Shown piece by piece: positions 16,975 to 25,413 of a stretch of DNA of 64,000 bases. Each line of letters starts with the position of its first letter. Position 1 is the first letter of the stretch. The stretch is taken from positions 310,001 through 374,000 of the forward strand of contig NZ_BMNI01000002.1 in the NCBI RefSeq assembly GCF_014646375.1, given 5' to 3'. This DNA is from Nocardioides phosphati. GTDB lineage: Bacteria; Actinomycetota; Actinomycetes; Propionibacteriales; Nocardioidaceae. A program made the translations under genes and the position numbers. The notes beneath the pieces are model-generated. The model was not told the DNA's origin. It did not search any database and saw only the letters and a list, made by a program, of their open reading frames with translations.

Positions 16975-18216
16975 TCACAGGCCGTAGGACGCGAGGCACT
17001 CCTGCTTCTTCGCCGGCACGAGCGCGTACGTCAGGCCGCACTGCAGCTGGGCCTGAGTCTGGGTCAGGAGCCCGAGCGTGCCGTTGACCGTCGTGACGAC
17101 CGTCTCGACGGTGGTGTCGACGACCTTCGTGGTCGTCTCGATCGTCTCCCTGATCGGTTCGGCGGCCGATGTCAGGGCCGGCTTGGGTGCCTGCGTGGGG
17201 TCGCCTCCTGCGGGCGGCTTCGTGGCGTCGCCCCCGGACGGTCCCGGGAGCGGCCTGCCCTCGTGCGAGCCCGGCGCAGCGCCGCCTCCGGTTCCCGTCG
17301 TCCCGGGCCCGTGGCCGCCCTTGCGCCCCGGCCCGCCGGCGTACGACGCGGACGAGGTCGTCGGGCCGACCGCGTACGCCGAGGTGATGTAGTTCGGGAC
17401 GGCGGTGTAGTTGCCCTGGAGGTAGGCGTCGCGGATCTTGAGGACGAGGTCGACGTAGTCGTTGGAGTGGTTGTAGCGGTAGACCGAGGAGCGGCGGCCG
17501 GTGTCGGTGCCGAGGTCGTCGGTGCCGGAGCAGAGGTAGACGGCGGTGGCGAGGGCGGCGTCGTCGATGTCCTGGGGGTTGCGCTTGCCGTCGCCGTCGG
17601 CGTCGACGCCGACCTTGGCCCAGGTCGACGGGATGAACTGCATGGCGCCGACGGCGCGGTCCCAGACCTTGTCGTTGTCGTAGAGGCCGCCGTCGGTGTC
17701 GGTGATGGCCTGGGTCTGGTGGGTGCCGTCGAGGGCGGGGCCGTAGATGCCGGGGTGGGAGACGCCCTGGGTGTCGAGGGTGTTGCCGCCGTAGCGGCCG
17801 TGGTCGGACTCGACGCGGCCGATGGCGGCGATGAGGGCCCAGTCGATGTGGCAGGACTTGTCGGCGTCGTTGATGACCTGTTCGGCGCGCTGGTAGGCGG
17901 CGAGGGCGGCGGTGGGGATGCCGTTGGTGGAGGCGGCGGCGACGATCTTGGCGCCGTCGGCGGCGGACAGGCCGAGGCCGACCTGGCCGGGGGCGGTGAA
18001 GCTGGCGGGGTCCTCGAGGGACTCGATGGGGACCTGGGTGCCGTCGGGGAGGCGGGTGTCGCTCGCGGTGGTGATGGTGCCGACGCCGGCGAGGCTGGCG
18101 GTCCAGGCGGTCGACAGCAGGGCCAGGGGCACCAGGGCGGTCGCCTTCTGGATCTTGCTGAAACGGGTCGGACCGACCCGGACGCGCGTCGCCCTCCGCC
18201 GACCAGTGGTAGCCAT
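16975..18216 (-). CDS. Lytic murein transglycosylase (SLT/MltB type), secreted
   Basis: This 413-residue exported enzyme cleaves peptidoglycan glycan strands. Residues 1-45 hold a basic N-terminus and a hydrophobic signal or anchor segment (ALVPLALLSTAWTASLAGVG). The catalytic domain (about 95-300) has the acid Glu in GRVESDHGRYGG and the substrate groove motif AVGAMQFIPSTW. A Gly/Pro-rich linker leads to a Thr/Val-rich C-terminus. It is the last gene of a small operon with the ORFs at 18222 and 18446. It converges with the DHA2 exporter. Confidence 0.88.
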   Translation of the reverse strand: MATTGRRRATRVRVGPTRFSKIQKATALVPLALLSTAWTASLAGVGTITTASDTRLPDGTQVPIESLEDPASFTAPGQVGLGLSAADGAKIVAAASTNGIPTAALAAYQRAEQVINDADKSCHIDWALIAAIGRVESDHGRYGGNTLDTQGVSHPGIYGPALDGTHQTQAITDTDGGLYDNDKVWDRAVGAMQFIPSTWAKVGVDADGDGKRNPQDIDDAALATAVYLCSGTDDLGTDTGRRSSVYRYNHSNDYVDLVLKIRDAYLQGNYTAVPNYITSAYAVGPTTSSASYAGGPGRKGGHGPGTTGTGGGAAPGSHEGRPLPGPSGGDATKPPAGGDPTQAPKPALTSAAEPIRETIETTTKVVDTTVETVVTTVNGTLGLLTQTQAQLQCGLTYALVPAKKQECLASYGL

Positions 18217-18221
18217 CACCC

Positions 18222-18449
18222 TCAGCTCGCCAGACTCTGCGGACGCCAGCAGGTGTCGAGCAGCTCGGCGTCGGCGCGAAGGGCACGCGCTGCGGCGCGT
18301 GCTCCGAGCACCGACGGGGGGCACGGGCTCCAGTAGGGAACGGTCGCGGCTTCGGCGGCCGCCCGGTCGTCCTCGATCTTGGCGAGCCGGCGAAGCTCGC
18401 GAGCAAGCTCGATGATCATCTCGGGGGTGAACCCGTCCTGGATGCTCAT
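18222..18449 (-). CDS. Small conserved-looking protein of 75 residues
   Basis: The product begins MSIQDGFTPEMIIELAREL and is mostly helical with a charged middle and a WSPCPPSVLGARAAARALRA segment. No known domain is recognised. Its ATG overlaps the stop of the 29-codon ORF upstream (ATGA) and its stop lies five bases before the transglycosylase start, so it is translated as part of that operon. An AGGTG lies before the start. Confidence 0.6.
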   Translation of the reverse strand: MSIQDGFTPEMIIELARELRRLAKIEDDRAAAEAATVPYWSPCPPSVLGARAAARALRADAELLDTCWRPQSLAS

Positions 18450-18535
18450 CGCGCACCTGCCCGGGGAGTGCGACGCAGGGAGGTCGCGAGGCGGATGGGG
18501 AGCGGCGTCTGGGTGGGGTGCTGCGTGGTGAACAT
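18446..18535 (-). CDS. 29-residue leader-like ORF
   Basis: The ORF encodes a short peptide beginning MFTTQHPTQTPLPIRLATSL and ending in basic residues. It is credible because a strong GGAGGAG lies just before its ATG and its stop overlaps the next ATG by the coupled ATGA arrangement. It may serve only to deliver ribosomes to the following gene. Confidence 0.45.
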   Translation of the reverse strand: MFTTQHPTQTPLPIRLATSLRRTPRAGAR

Positions 18536-18574
18536 GACTCCTCCGGCGGAGCGGGTGGCTGGGAATGTGCTTCC

Positions 18575-18602
18575 AACCTAGGAATATGTGTCCCGGGTCA
18601 CA
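18575..18602 (-). promoter_or_regulatory. Possible promoter of the transglycosylase operon
   Basis: On the minus strand TGTGAC, 16 bases, TAGGTT (18580-18575) lies 40 bases upstream of the 29-residue ORF. A repeated GGAAT(AT)GTG word (18561-18568 and 18581-18590) flanks the -10 box. From 18603 to 18702 only short GC-rich hairpins are seen. Confidence 0.35.
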
Positions 18603-18702
18603 TCCTCCGCGGGGGGGCACCCCGCCCCCACAAGGGGGCACCCGGCGACGCTCGTCCGAGCGGCCCTGCTCACCCTCCGGAATCGATCTCCCGTCAGACG
18701 AC

Positions 18703-18742
18703 AAGAGGCCCCGGTCAGCATCTCTGCTGACCGGGGCCTCTT
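18703..18742 (-). terminator. Terminator of tRNA-Glu
   Basis: A perfect 17-bp stem (arms 18703-18719 and 18726-18742, beginning AAGAGGCCCCGG) with loop ATCTCT follows the tRNA 3' end by eight bases and ends in a short T-containing stretch. Confidence 0.8.
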
Positions 18743-18749
18743 CGTCTTG

Positions 18750-18822
18750 TACCCCCGACCGGATTCGAACCGGCGCTACCGCCTTGAGAGGGCGACGTGC
18801 TAGGCCACTACACAACGGGGGC
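18750..18822 (-). tRNA. tRNA-Glu(CTC)
   Basis: The 73-base sequence folds as a tRNA: acceptor GCCCCCG / CGGGGGT, anticodon loop CTCTCAA giving anticodon CTC, and T-arm CCGGTTCGAATCCGG. CCA is not encoded. It matches the actinobacterial tRNA-Glu consensus. A promoter lies at 18858-18887 and a strong terminator follows. Confidence 0.96.
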
Positions 18823-18857
18823 GTCCCGCCTGCGATTACTCGCCGGCGACGTCCGGA

Positions 18858-18887
18858 ACTCTAGCGTTTGCTGTCATTCCGTCACAA
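18858..18887 (-). promoter_or_regulatory. tRNA-Glu promoter
   Basis: On the minus strand TTGTGA, 18 bases, TAGAGT lies about 36 bases before the tRNA 5' end. Confidence 0.6.
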
Positions 18888-18900
18888 ATCCGGGCCGTGT

Positions 18901-18920
18901 GAGCCCCATCTCTGGGGCTC
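18901..18920 (-). terminator. Terminator of tRNA-Gln
   Basis: A 7-bp perfect stem GAGCCCC / GGGGCTC with loop ATCTCT lies 15 bases after the tRNA-Gln 3' end. Its loop is the same as in the tRNA-Glu terminator. Confidence 0.65.
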
Positions 18921-18934
18921 CAGGACCGGATCAG

Positions 18935-19006
18935 CTGGGATACAAGGACTCGAACCTTGAATAACGGAACCAGAAACCGTCGTGTTGCCAATTACACCAT
19001 ATCCCA
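18935..19006 (-). tRNA. tRNA-Gln(CTG)
   Basis: The 72-base sequence folds as a tRNA with acceptor TGGGATA / TATCCCA, anticodon loop TTCTGGT giving anticodon CTG, T-arm CAAGGTTCGAGTCCTTG and discriminator G. It has its own promoter at 19048-19077. Confidence 0.96.
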
Positions 19007-19047
19007 CTGCGTCACCCGCGGTCCGAAGACTGCCGGGACAAGGGAAA

Positions 19048-19077
19048 ACCTTACAGGGCGACCCGGCTGACCGCCAA
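19048..19077 (-). promoter_or_regulatory. tRNA-Gln promoter
   Basis: On the minus strand TTGGCG, 18 bases, TAAGGT lies about 42 bases upstream of the tRNA 5' end. Confidence 0.6.
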
Positions 19078-19139
19078 AACGGTCGGGCCTCCCCTCGCCC
19101 GCCGCACAGCCTGTCAGTGGTCGCTGGGAGGATGGCTCC

Positions 19140-19895
19140 GTGCCCGCCTCCCCCGCCCCCGTGTTCGCCGTCAGCGACGTCCACGGCCACCGCGACGACC
19201 TCGTCGCGACGCTACGGGCGGCCGGCCTCGTCGACGCCGGCGAGCGGTGGAGCGGCGGCGACGCCCAGCTCTACGTGCTCGGCGACCTCCTCGACCGGGG
19301 CCCGGACGGCATCGGCGTGATCCGCCTGCTCCGCGGCCTCCAGGCGGAGGCGCCGGCCTCGGTCCACGTCCTCCTCGGCAACCACGAGGTGCTCGCCCTC
19401 GGCATGTGGCTCCACCCCGACGAGGGCTACCTCCCGCTCTGGCAGCGCAACGGCGGCCTCGCCGCCGATCAGGCGAGCCTCACCCCGGACGACGTCACCT
19501 GGCTGAGCAACCTGCCCGCGATGGCCCTCGTCGGCGACGACCTGCTCGTCCACTCCGACTCGACTGCCTACCTCGGCTGGGGTCGCTCCGTCGGCGCCGT
19601 CAACGCCCAGGTCGCCGGCATGCTCACGCGCCCCGACCCGGTCGGCGTCGCGGAGGTGCTCCGCGGGCTCACCCAGCGCCGCCGCTTCGTCGGCACGCAG
19701 GGCGCGGCGCAGGCCGACAGCATGCTCGCGGCGTACGGCGGCACGCGGGTGGTCCACGGCCACTCGATCGTCGCGACCCTGCGCGGCGTCACCCCGGGCC
19801 ACGGCGCCCTGGCGTACGCCGGCGGCAAGGCACTCGCGATCGACGGCGGGCGCTACAACGGCGGGCCACTGCTGCTCGTCGAGCTCAGCGCCTAG
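19140..19895 (+). CDS. Calcineurin-like metallophosphoesterase
   Basis: This 251-residue cytoplasmic phosphatase carries the metal-binding motifs of the PPP group: AVSDVHGHRDD (about 10-20), LGDLLDRGPDG (about 47-57), LLGNHEVLA (about 78-86) and VVHGHSIV (about 203-210). It may act on phosphoproteins or small phosphates such as diadenosine polyphosphates. GTG 19140 follows GGGAGG. Its TAG stop shares the CTAG tetranucleotide with the convergent CPBP gene, a four-base tail-to-tail overlap. Confidence 0.86.
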   Translation: MPASPAPVFAVSDVHGHRDDLVATLRAAGLVDAGERWSGGDAQLYVLGDLLDRGPDGIGVIRLLRGLQAEAPASVHVLLGNHEVLALGMWLHPDEGYLPLWQRNGGLAADQASLTPDDVTWLSNLPAMALVGDDLLVHSDSTAYLGWGRSVGAVNAQVAGMLTRPDPVGVAEVLRGLTQRRRFVGTQGAAQADSMLAAYGGTRVVHGHSIVATLRGVTPGHGALAYAGGKALAIDGGRYNGGPLLLVELSA

Positions 19896-20806
19896 GGCGC
19901 GTCTCCCCAGGTCGGGGCCGTCGCGGAGCGCGTCGCGAGGCCCTGCCGCCGCGCGAGCCAGACGGCGAGGCCGAGGTACACCAGCGACTGGGTGAGCGTG
20001 CCGGGCAGCGTCCACCAGGTGCCGCCGGTCGGCTGGAGCGAGTCGCCGAGGTCGCCGGTCAGGATCGCGACTCCGAAAGCCAGCCAGTTGTTGACCATGT
20101 GCATGGCGATGCCCGCCTCGAGGCCGCCGGTGAGCACGACCAGCAGGCCGGCGACGATGCCGAAGGCGAGGCGGTCCACGAAGACGGGAGCGCTCTGGGA
20201 GCCGTGCGCGAGCGCGAAGAGGACGGCCGGCAGCAGCACCGCTACGGCCGTCGGGAAGACCGCGCCGAAGGCCTGGGTGAGGTATCCGCGAAACACGAAC
20301 TCCTCCCCCGCAGCCTGCAGCGGGGTGAGGAGGGCGACCGTGACCAGCAGTGCGACCACCCGGCCGTCGACCGGGTGGGCGGTCGAGCTCAGCTGCTCCC
20401 GCGTCCCGCTCGGGACGAGGGAGCCGACCAGCAGCGTCGCGAACATCGCCACGACGGAGAGGCCGAGGCAGCCGCCGAGGTAGCGCCAGCGGATCCGTCC
20501 GGCCACGGAGACGACGAAACCCGGCCGCAGCCCGTGGAGGCCCCACGAGACCAGCAGCACGAGCGGGATCGTCGCCGCGAGGCCGAGCAGGATGCCGCCC
20601 ATGAGCACGGGACCCGGGTCGTCGAAGGGGTCGACGGAGCGGCCGGGGCCACCCTGGAGCACCGCCTCCGCGGCGTACGCGACGAGGCTGACGACGCCGG
20701 AGAGGATGAACATGCCGACCAGCACCAGGACGATGCCCAGCAGCTGCCGCCCGAGCCCGTGGGGGCCCCGGCGGTGCAGCTGGTGATAGCCGGGGCCCTC
20801 GCTCAT
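19892..20806 (-). CDS. CPBP-family (CAAX-like) intramembrane protease
   Basis: This 304-residue protein has about eight membrane segments. The protease motifs are AAGEEFVFRGYL (motif 1, tandem Glu and Arg), FALAHGSQ (motif 2) and IAMHMVNNWLAF (motif 3). The family includes Abi/CAAX proteases acting in the membrane; the substrate is unknown. ATG 20806 is 16 bases after the gltX stop, so it may be the last gene of that operon. Confidence 0.85.
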   Translation of the reverse strand: MSEGPGYHQLHRRGPHGLGRQLLGIVLVLVGMFILSGVVSLVAYAAEAVLQGGPGRSVDPFDDPGPVLMGGILLGLAATIPLVLLVSWGLHGLRPGFVVSVAGRIRWRYLGGCLGLSVVAMFATLLVGSLVPSGTREQLSSTAHPVDGRVVALLVTVALLTPLQAAGEEFVFRGYLTQAFGAVFPTAVAVLLPAVLFALAHGSQSAPVFVDRLAFGIVAGLLVVLTGGLEAGIAMHMVNNWLAFGVAILTGDLGDSLQPTGGTWWTLPGTLTQSLVYLGLAVWLARRQGLATRSATAPTWGDAP

Positions 20807-20822
20807 CGGCGTACGACGGGGC

Positions 20823-22283
20823 TCAGGCGAGCGCGGCGCGGAGCCGCGCGAGGGACTTCTCGCGACCGAGGATCTCGAGCGACTCGAAGAGCGGCGGCGA
20901 GATCTGGGCACCCGAGGTGGCGACGCGGACCGGGCCGAAGGCGACCCGCGGCTTCAGCTCCATCTCGGTGACGAGCTTGCCCTCGAGCGCGGCCTGGATC
21001 GTCGCGGTCGTCCACTCGTCCACGGGCTCGAGCGCCTCGATCGCGGCCTGCACGACCTCGAGGCCCTTCTCGTTGAGGACCTTGGCCTTCGCCGCCTCGT
21101 CGATCACGAACTCCTCGTCGGAGACGAAGAACGACTTCACCAGGCCCGAGGCCTCGGTCAGCTTGCGCATGCGGGGGGCGATGAGCGGAAGGAGCTCGCC
21201 CACCAGGGCCTCCTGCTCCGCGGTCATGGGGTCGGAGACGATCCCGTCCTTCACGAGGAACGGGTGGATGCGCCGGCCGACCTCGTCCTCAGCAAGCCTG
21301 GACATGTGCTCGGTGTTGATGGCGTCGCACTTCTTGATGTCGAACTTGGCCGGGTTCGCGTTGACGTCCTTGATGTCGAACGCGGCGACCATCTCCTCCA
21401 TCGTGAAGACGTCACGGTCCGCGGCGATCGCCCAGCCGAGCAGCGCAAGGTAGTTGAGCAGTCCCTCGGGAATGTAGCCCTGGTCGCGGTAGGCCAGCGC
21501 GTGCGCCTCGGGGTCACGCTTGGAGAGCTTCTTGTTGCCCTCGCCCATGACGTAGGGAAGGTGTCCGAACTCCGGCGTCACCTTCGCGATGCCGAGCTCC
21601 TTGAGCGCGTCGTAGAGGGCGATCTGGCGCGGAGTCGAGGAGAGCAGGTCCTCGCCGCGGAGCACGTGGGTGATCTCCATGAGCGCGTCGTCGACCGGGT
21701 TGACCAACGTGTAGAGCGGGTCGCCGTTGGCGCGGCAGAGGGCGAAGTCGGGCACGAACTTCGTCTCGAAGGTGACCTCGCCGCGGACCAGGTCGTTCCA
21801 GGTGATCGAGCCGTCGGGCATGCGGAAGCGGACGACCGGCTTGCGGCCCTCCGCCTCGAACGCCGCCTGCTGCTCTCCGGTGAGCTCACGACAGAAGCCG
21901 TCGTAGCCGATGACCTTGGAGCCCGACTCCTTGCGCCGCGCCTCGACCTCGTCGTTGGTGCAGTAGCAGTCGTAGGCGTACGTCGATGTGCGGAGGCGGA
22001 TGAGGGCATCGGCGTAGATGTCGGTGCGCTCGCTCTGGCGGTACGGCGCGTGGGGGCCTCCGACCTCGATGCCCTCGTCCCAGTCGAGACCGAGCCAGGT
22101 GAAGAGGTCGAGGATGCCGGCGTACGACTCCTCGGTGGAGCGCGCCTTGTCGGTGTCCTCCATGCGGAAGACGATCGTGCCGCCGTGGTGGCGCGCGAAG
22201 GCCCAGTTGAAGAGGGCCGTGCGGGCCAGGCCGACGTGGGGCGACCCGGTCGGCGAGGGGCAGTAGCGGACGCGAACGGTCAT
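20823..22283 (-). CDS. gltX: Glutamyl-tRNA synthetase
   Basis: GltX charges tRNA-Glu; with gatCAB in this window it probably also mischarges tRNA-Gln. The 486-residue class I synthetase has the HIGH-type motif [10 protein letters not shown] (about 9-18) and the KMSKS-type motif [10 protein letters not shown] (about 257). The anticodon-binding helical domain fills the C-terminal third. Its ATG overlaps the stop of the upstream hydrolase gene by four bases, the same pairing as in mycobacteria (from memory). Confidence 0.96.
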   Translation of the reverse strand: MTVRVRYCPSPTGSPHVGLARTALFNWAFARHHGGTIVFRMEDTDKARSTEESYAGILDLFTWLGLDWDEGIEVGGPHAPYRQSERTDIYADALIRLRTSTYAYDCYCTNDEVEARRKESGSKVIGYDGFCRELTGEQQAAFEAEGRKPVVRFRMPDGSITWNDLVRGEVTFETKFVPDFALCRANGDPLYTLVNPVDDALMEITHVLRGEDLLSSTPRQIALYDALKELGIAKVTPEFGHLPYVMGEGNKKLSKRDPEAHALAYRDQGYIPEGLLNYLALLGWAIAADRDVFTMEEMVAAFDIKDVNANPAKFDIKKCDAINTEHMSRLAEDEVGRRIHPFLVKDGIVSDPMTAEQEALVGELLPLIAPRMRKLTEASGLVKSFFVSDEEFVIDEAAKAKVLNEKGLEVVQAAIEALEPVDEWTTATIQAALEGKLVTEMELKPRVAFGPVRVATSGAQISPPLFESLEILGREKSLARLRAALA

Positions 22284-23089
22284 CGGCGAGCAACCTTGTT
22301 GGTGAGTGCGCCGATGCCGGAGACCACGATCTCGACCTCGTCGTCGGCGCTGAGCGGACCGACACCATCAGGGGTGCCGGTGAGGATGACGTCGCCGGGC
22401 AGGAGCGTCATGACGCTGCTGACGTGGGCGACGAGGGTCGGGATGTCGAAGACCAGGTCGGAGGTGTTGCCGTCCTGGACGAGGTCTCCGTTGAGGTAGG
22501 TCTGCACCTGGACCGCCGACGGGTCGAGCTCGGTCTCGATCCACGGGCCCAGCGGGCAGAACGTGTCGAAGCCCTTGGCGCGGGTGAACTGGCCGTCGCG
22601 CCGCTGCAGGTCGCGCGCGGTCACGTCATTGGCGACGGTGTAGCCGTGGATGACGTCGGCCGCCTTCTCGGCGGGCACGTCACGGCAGATCCGGCCGATC
22701 ACGACGGCGAGCTCGCCCTCGTAGTGCACCTCCTCGCTCTGCTGCGGGAGGCGGATCACGTCGTTGGGGCCGATCACCGAGGTGTTGGGCTTGAGGAACA
22801 TCAGCGGCTCGGCCGGCACCTCGCCGCCCATCTCGGCGGCGTGCCTGGCGTAGTTCTTGCCGATGCCGATCACCTTGCTGCGCGGGATGATCGGGGCGAG
22901 GAGCCGCACATCGCCGACGGCGTACTCCCTCTCGACGAGCTTGAGGCCGACGTAGAGGGGGTCGCCGGCGAGGGCGACGATGACGGCGTCCTCGGCGGGC
23001 TGGCCGAACTGGTCGACCTCGCCCGTCAGGACGCCGTAGGAGATCTCGTCGGTGTCGCCGCTGAGCGGGGTGAATCGAACGATGCGCAC
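22280..23089 (-). CDS. Fumarylacetoacetate hydrolase family protein
   Basis: This 269-residue enzyme has the FAH fold motifs [55 protein letters not shown] and [13 protein letters not shown], including the acidic metal ligands. Members act on acylpyruvates or hydroxylated aromatics, or as oxaloacetate decarboxylases; the substrate is not evident here. The start is GTG 23089. It is the first gene of a coupled pair with gltX. Confidence 0.9.
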   Translation of the reverse strand: MRIVRFTPLSGDTDEISYGVLTGEVDQFGQPAEDAVIVALAGDPLYVGLKLVEREYAVGDVRLLAPIIPRSKVIGIGKNYARHAAEMGGEVPAEPLMFLKPNTSVIGPNDVIRLPQQSEEVHYEGELAVVIGRICRDVPAEKAADVIHGYTVANDVTARDLQRRDGQFTRAKGFDTFCPLGPWIETELDPSAVQVQTYLNGDLVQDGNTSDLVFDIPTLVAHVSSVMTLLPGDVILTGTPDGVGPLSADDEVEIVVSGIGALTNKVARR

Positions 23090-23099
23090 GGGCGCAAGG

Positions 23100-23732
23100 C
23101 TATCGGGCGCCCAGTCCGGCACCGACCGACGCCCGGGCCCGCACCGGCTCGTCGCCGTGACCGACGAAGAAAGCGACCAGCCCGGGCTCCAGGACGCGCC
23201 CGCGGCCGGGGCCAGCGAGCACGAAACCCGTCGCCTCCAGCAACGCATAGCCGTGGACCAGGCTCCACCACTGGAACGAGAGATCAGCGGACCGCTCCTC
23301 CTGCACGCGGCCGGCGGCATGTGCACGCGCGAGGGCCTCGGCCACCCGGTCCAGTGTCTGGCGACGGCCACGCTGGTCGGTCGCGGGAGGCGGCAGCCGG
23401 AACCGGCCGAGTGGCGCAGTGCCGAACATGACGGCGTAGAGCGCCGACTGCTCGGAGGCGAACTCGAGGTACGCCGCCGTCTGCGCCGCGACGTCCCGCA
23501 CGGGATCGTCGCCGGGCTCGACCTCGACGAAGGCACGCTCCAGCATGGCGAACCCCTCCTCGACCACCGCCGTCACAAGCGGCTCCATCGAGCCGAAGTG
23601 CGTGTAGACCGCCATGGTCGACGTGCCCGCCGCCGCCGCGACCTTCCGGACGGTGAGCGTGGCGGGCCCCTCATCGGCGACGAGGCGCGCCGCCGCCTCG
23701 ACGAGCCTGCGACGCATGTCACCCGCACTCAC
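23100..23732 (-). CDS. TetR-family regulator
   Basis: This 210-residue repressor has the TetR helix-turn-helix at about 8-55 (LTVRKVAAAAGTSTMAVYTH) followed by a variable helical ligand domain. It diverges from the DUF2306 gene at 23798 and the shared spacer carries a dyad, so it probably represses both. GTG 23732 is used; ATG 23717 is an alternative. Confidence 0.85.
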   Translation of the reverse strand: MSAGDMRRRLVEAAARLVADEGPATLTVRKVAAAAGTSTMAVYTHFGSMEPLVTAVVEEGFAMLERAFVEVEPGDDPVRDVAAQTAAYLEFASEQSALYAVMFGTAPLGRFRLPPPATDQRGRRQTLDRVAEALARAHAAGRVQEERSADLSFQWWSLVHGYALLEATGFVLAGPGRGRVLEPGLVAFFVGHGDEPVRARASVGAGLGAR

Positions 23733-23768
23733 CGGCGCACCTGGTTTACAAATGCGGGATACTTGTCC

Positions 23769-23782
23769 ATAACGTCTGTTAT
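23769..23782. promoter_or_regulatory. Candidate operator of the TetR regulator
   Basis: The perfect dyad ATAAC-GTCT-GTTAT lies in the 65-base divergent spacer, 16 bases before ATG 23798. It stands out as AT-rich in this GC-rich DNA. Confidence 0.55.
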
Positions 23783-23797
23783 ACCAGTGAGGTCCTG

Positions 23798-24916
23798 ATG
23801 CGCACTCCCCGACTGGCCACCCTCGGCTGGATCACCGCGGCAACGATCGTGCTGCTCTACGTCCCGATGGCCGCGGAGTACACCGCACGCCTCTTCGGCG
23901 GTGGGCCTGAGCTCTGGGACCACGCGTACGCCGCGACCGTCGGCGAGCGCCACGCCCTCGGCGCCGGCTCCATCCATGAGGTCCAGGCGCAGAACTACCA
24001 GCACCACCGCGTCGTGCTCCTGCTGCACACCCTCCTGGCCTCCGTCGCGATCACGCTGTCGGTCTTCCAGCTGACGCGGCGCAGCAGGCGCCGGCTCGCC
24101 GTGCACCGCTGGGTCGGTCGCCTGCAGGTCATGCTCGTCGCGGTGTCGATGACGGCGGGACTCACGTTCCTCGGCCTCGTCGGCCCGGACGGCACGTTCG
24201 ACGGACCCGCCTTCTTCATCCAGCTGGTCGCCCTGGCCTCCGGGACGCTGCTCGCGACGCTCCTCGGCTGGGCCGCGATCCGCGGGCGCCAGGTGGCGAG
24301 CCACCGGGTGCTGATGACCTACGCGTTCGCGCTGCTCTGCACCGCGCCGTTCCTGCGCCTGGGCTACCTGCTGCTGGGGCTGGCCTGGCCGGACCAGACC
24401 CAGGAGGTGACCAACCTCGCCGGCGGTGCCATCGAGGCGGTCTGGGCGCCGATGGCGGCTCTTCTCGCCGCCCGCCTCGTCCCCGCCGCGCGCCGGCGCG
24501 ATCACCTCCGACCGCTCCCCCGGTCAGTGTCCTGGGCTCCGCTCCTGCTCGGGACGATCGGCCTGGCAGGACTCGCCGTTGCCTATGGCGCGGCCTTCGA
24601 CGGGATCGACCGGGTCACGCTCACCGCGGCAGCCGCCAACGCGCTCGGCCTGCTCCTGACCGGCATGAACCTGCGTGCCGCGAACGATCCGACCGCGCGC
24701 GAGGACTGGACCATCCACCACGCGGCGATGCTCCTGGCAGCGCCCGCGACCGCCGCACTCTGGCTCGCCTACCGCCTCCCCTTCACCACCGGGCAGGCGT
24801 ACTACGGCGCGCTGCTGACCGGCCCCGCGGTCACGCTGAGCCTGGGCCTGGTGCTGGTGGCCTGGCGTCGCAGGAGCCCGGCCCGCCGGACGGCGCCAGA
24901 GCCCGCCACCGCCTGA
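23798..24916 (+). CDS. DUF2306-like multi-pass membrane protein
   Basis: This 372-residue protein has about eight membrane segments. The central part (about 70-220) holds conserved His and Arg residues in LLLHTLLASVAITLSVFQL, HRWVGRLQV and VASHRVLMTYAFALL, the pattern of the DUF2306 family. The family function is unknown; the histidines could bind haem or metal. It is probably controlled by the divergent TetR repressor. GAGG precedes the ATG. Confidence 0.72.
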   Translation: MRTPRLATLGWITAATIVLLYVPMAAEYTARLFGGGPELWDHAYAATVGERHALGAGSIHEVQAQNYQHHRVVLLLHTLLASVAITLSVFQLTRRSRRRLAVHRWVGRLQVMLVAVSMTAGLTFLGLVGPDGTFDGPAFFIQLVALASGTLLATLLGWAAIRGRQVASHRVLMTYAFALLCTAPFLRLGYLLLGLAWPDQTQEVTNLAGGAIEAVWAPMAALLAARLVPAARRRDHLRPLPRSVSWAPLLLGTIGLAGLAVAYGAAFDGIDRVTLTAAAANALGLLLTGMNLRAANDPTAREDWTIHHAAMLLAAPATAALWLAYRLPFTTGQAYYGALLTGPAVTLSLGLVLVAWRRRSPARRTAPEPATA

Positions 24917-24962
24917 GCCAGCGGGGCAGCGCGGAGGCGCGGAGGCGCGGTAGAAAGGGCCC

Positions 24963-25397
24963 GTGAGCGAACACCTCGAGGGCATGCCGGTCATCGTCGA
25001 CTTCCCGGTCGCCTGGGGCGACATGGACGCCTTCGGCCACGTCAACAACACGCGATACTTCCGCTGGTTCGAGGACGGCCGCCTCGCCTACTTCGAGGCG
25101 CTCGGGATCGCGGAGCTCATGGAGGCCACCGGCGTCGGGCCGATCCTCGCCTCGACCGACTGCCGCTTCCGGGTCCCCCTCACCTACCCCGACGCGGTGC
25201 GGATCGGCGCGACCGTGACCGACGTCGAGGACGGCGAGTTCACGATGCGTTACGTCGTGGTGAGCACCGCCCACGACCGGGTCGCGGCCGAGGGCAGCGG
25301 GCGGATCGTCGCCTTCGACTACCGCGCGGGGACGCGGGCGACCTGGCCGGCGTCGCTGCGCGCCGCGATCGCCGAGTTGCAGGGCTCCCCCGCCTGA
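24963..25397 (+). CDS. Hot-dog fold acyl-CoA thioesterase (4HBT type)
   Basis: This 144-residue cytoplasmic thioesterase hydrolyses acyl-CoA. The signature VAWGDMDAFGHVNNTRYFRW lies near residues 16-35, with the catalytic Asp, His and Asn. The substrate is not evident. The start is GTG 24963 with AAAGGG upstream. The next gene follows after 16 bases, so the two are likely co-transcribed. Confidence 0.88.
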   Translation: MSEHLEGMPVIVDFPVAWGDMDAFGHVNNTRYFRWFEDGRLAYFEALGIAELMEATGVGPILASTDCRFRVPLTYPDAVRIGATVTDVEDGEFTMRYVVVSTAHDRVAAEGSGRIVAFDYRAGTRATWPASLRAAIAELQGSPA

Positions 25398-25413
25398 CCG
25401 GATCCTTGACGGC

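Noticed and set aside
18536..18749. Possible c-di-AMP (ydaO) riboswitch before the lytic transglycosylase operon
   Set aside because: Such riboswitches precede actinobacterial wall-lytic genes, but I could not match the conserved ydaO core in this stretch by eye. A covariance-model scan would decide.
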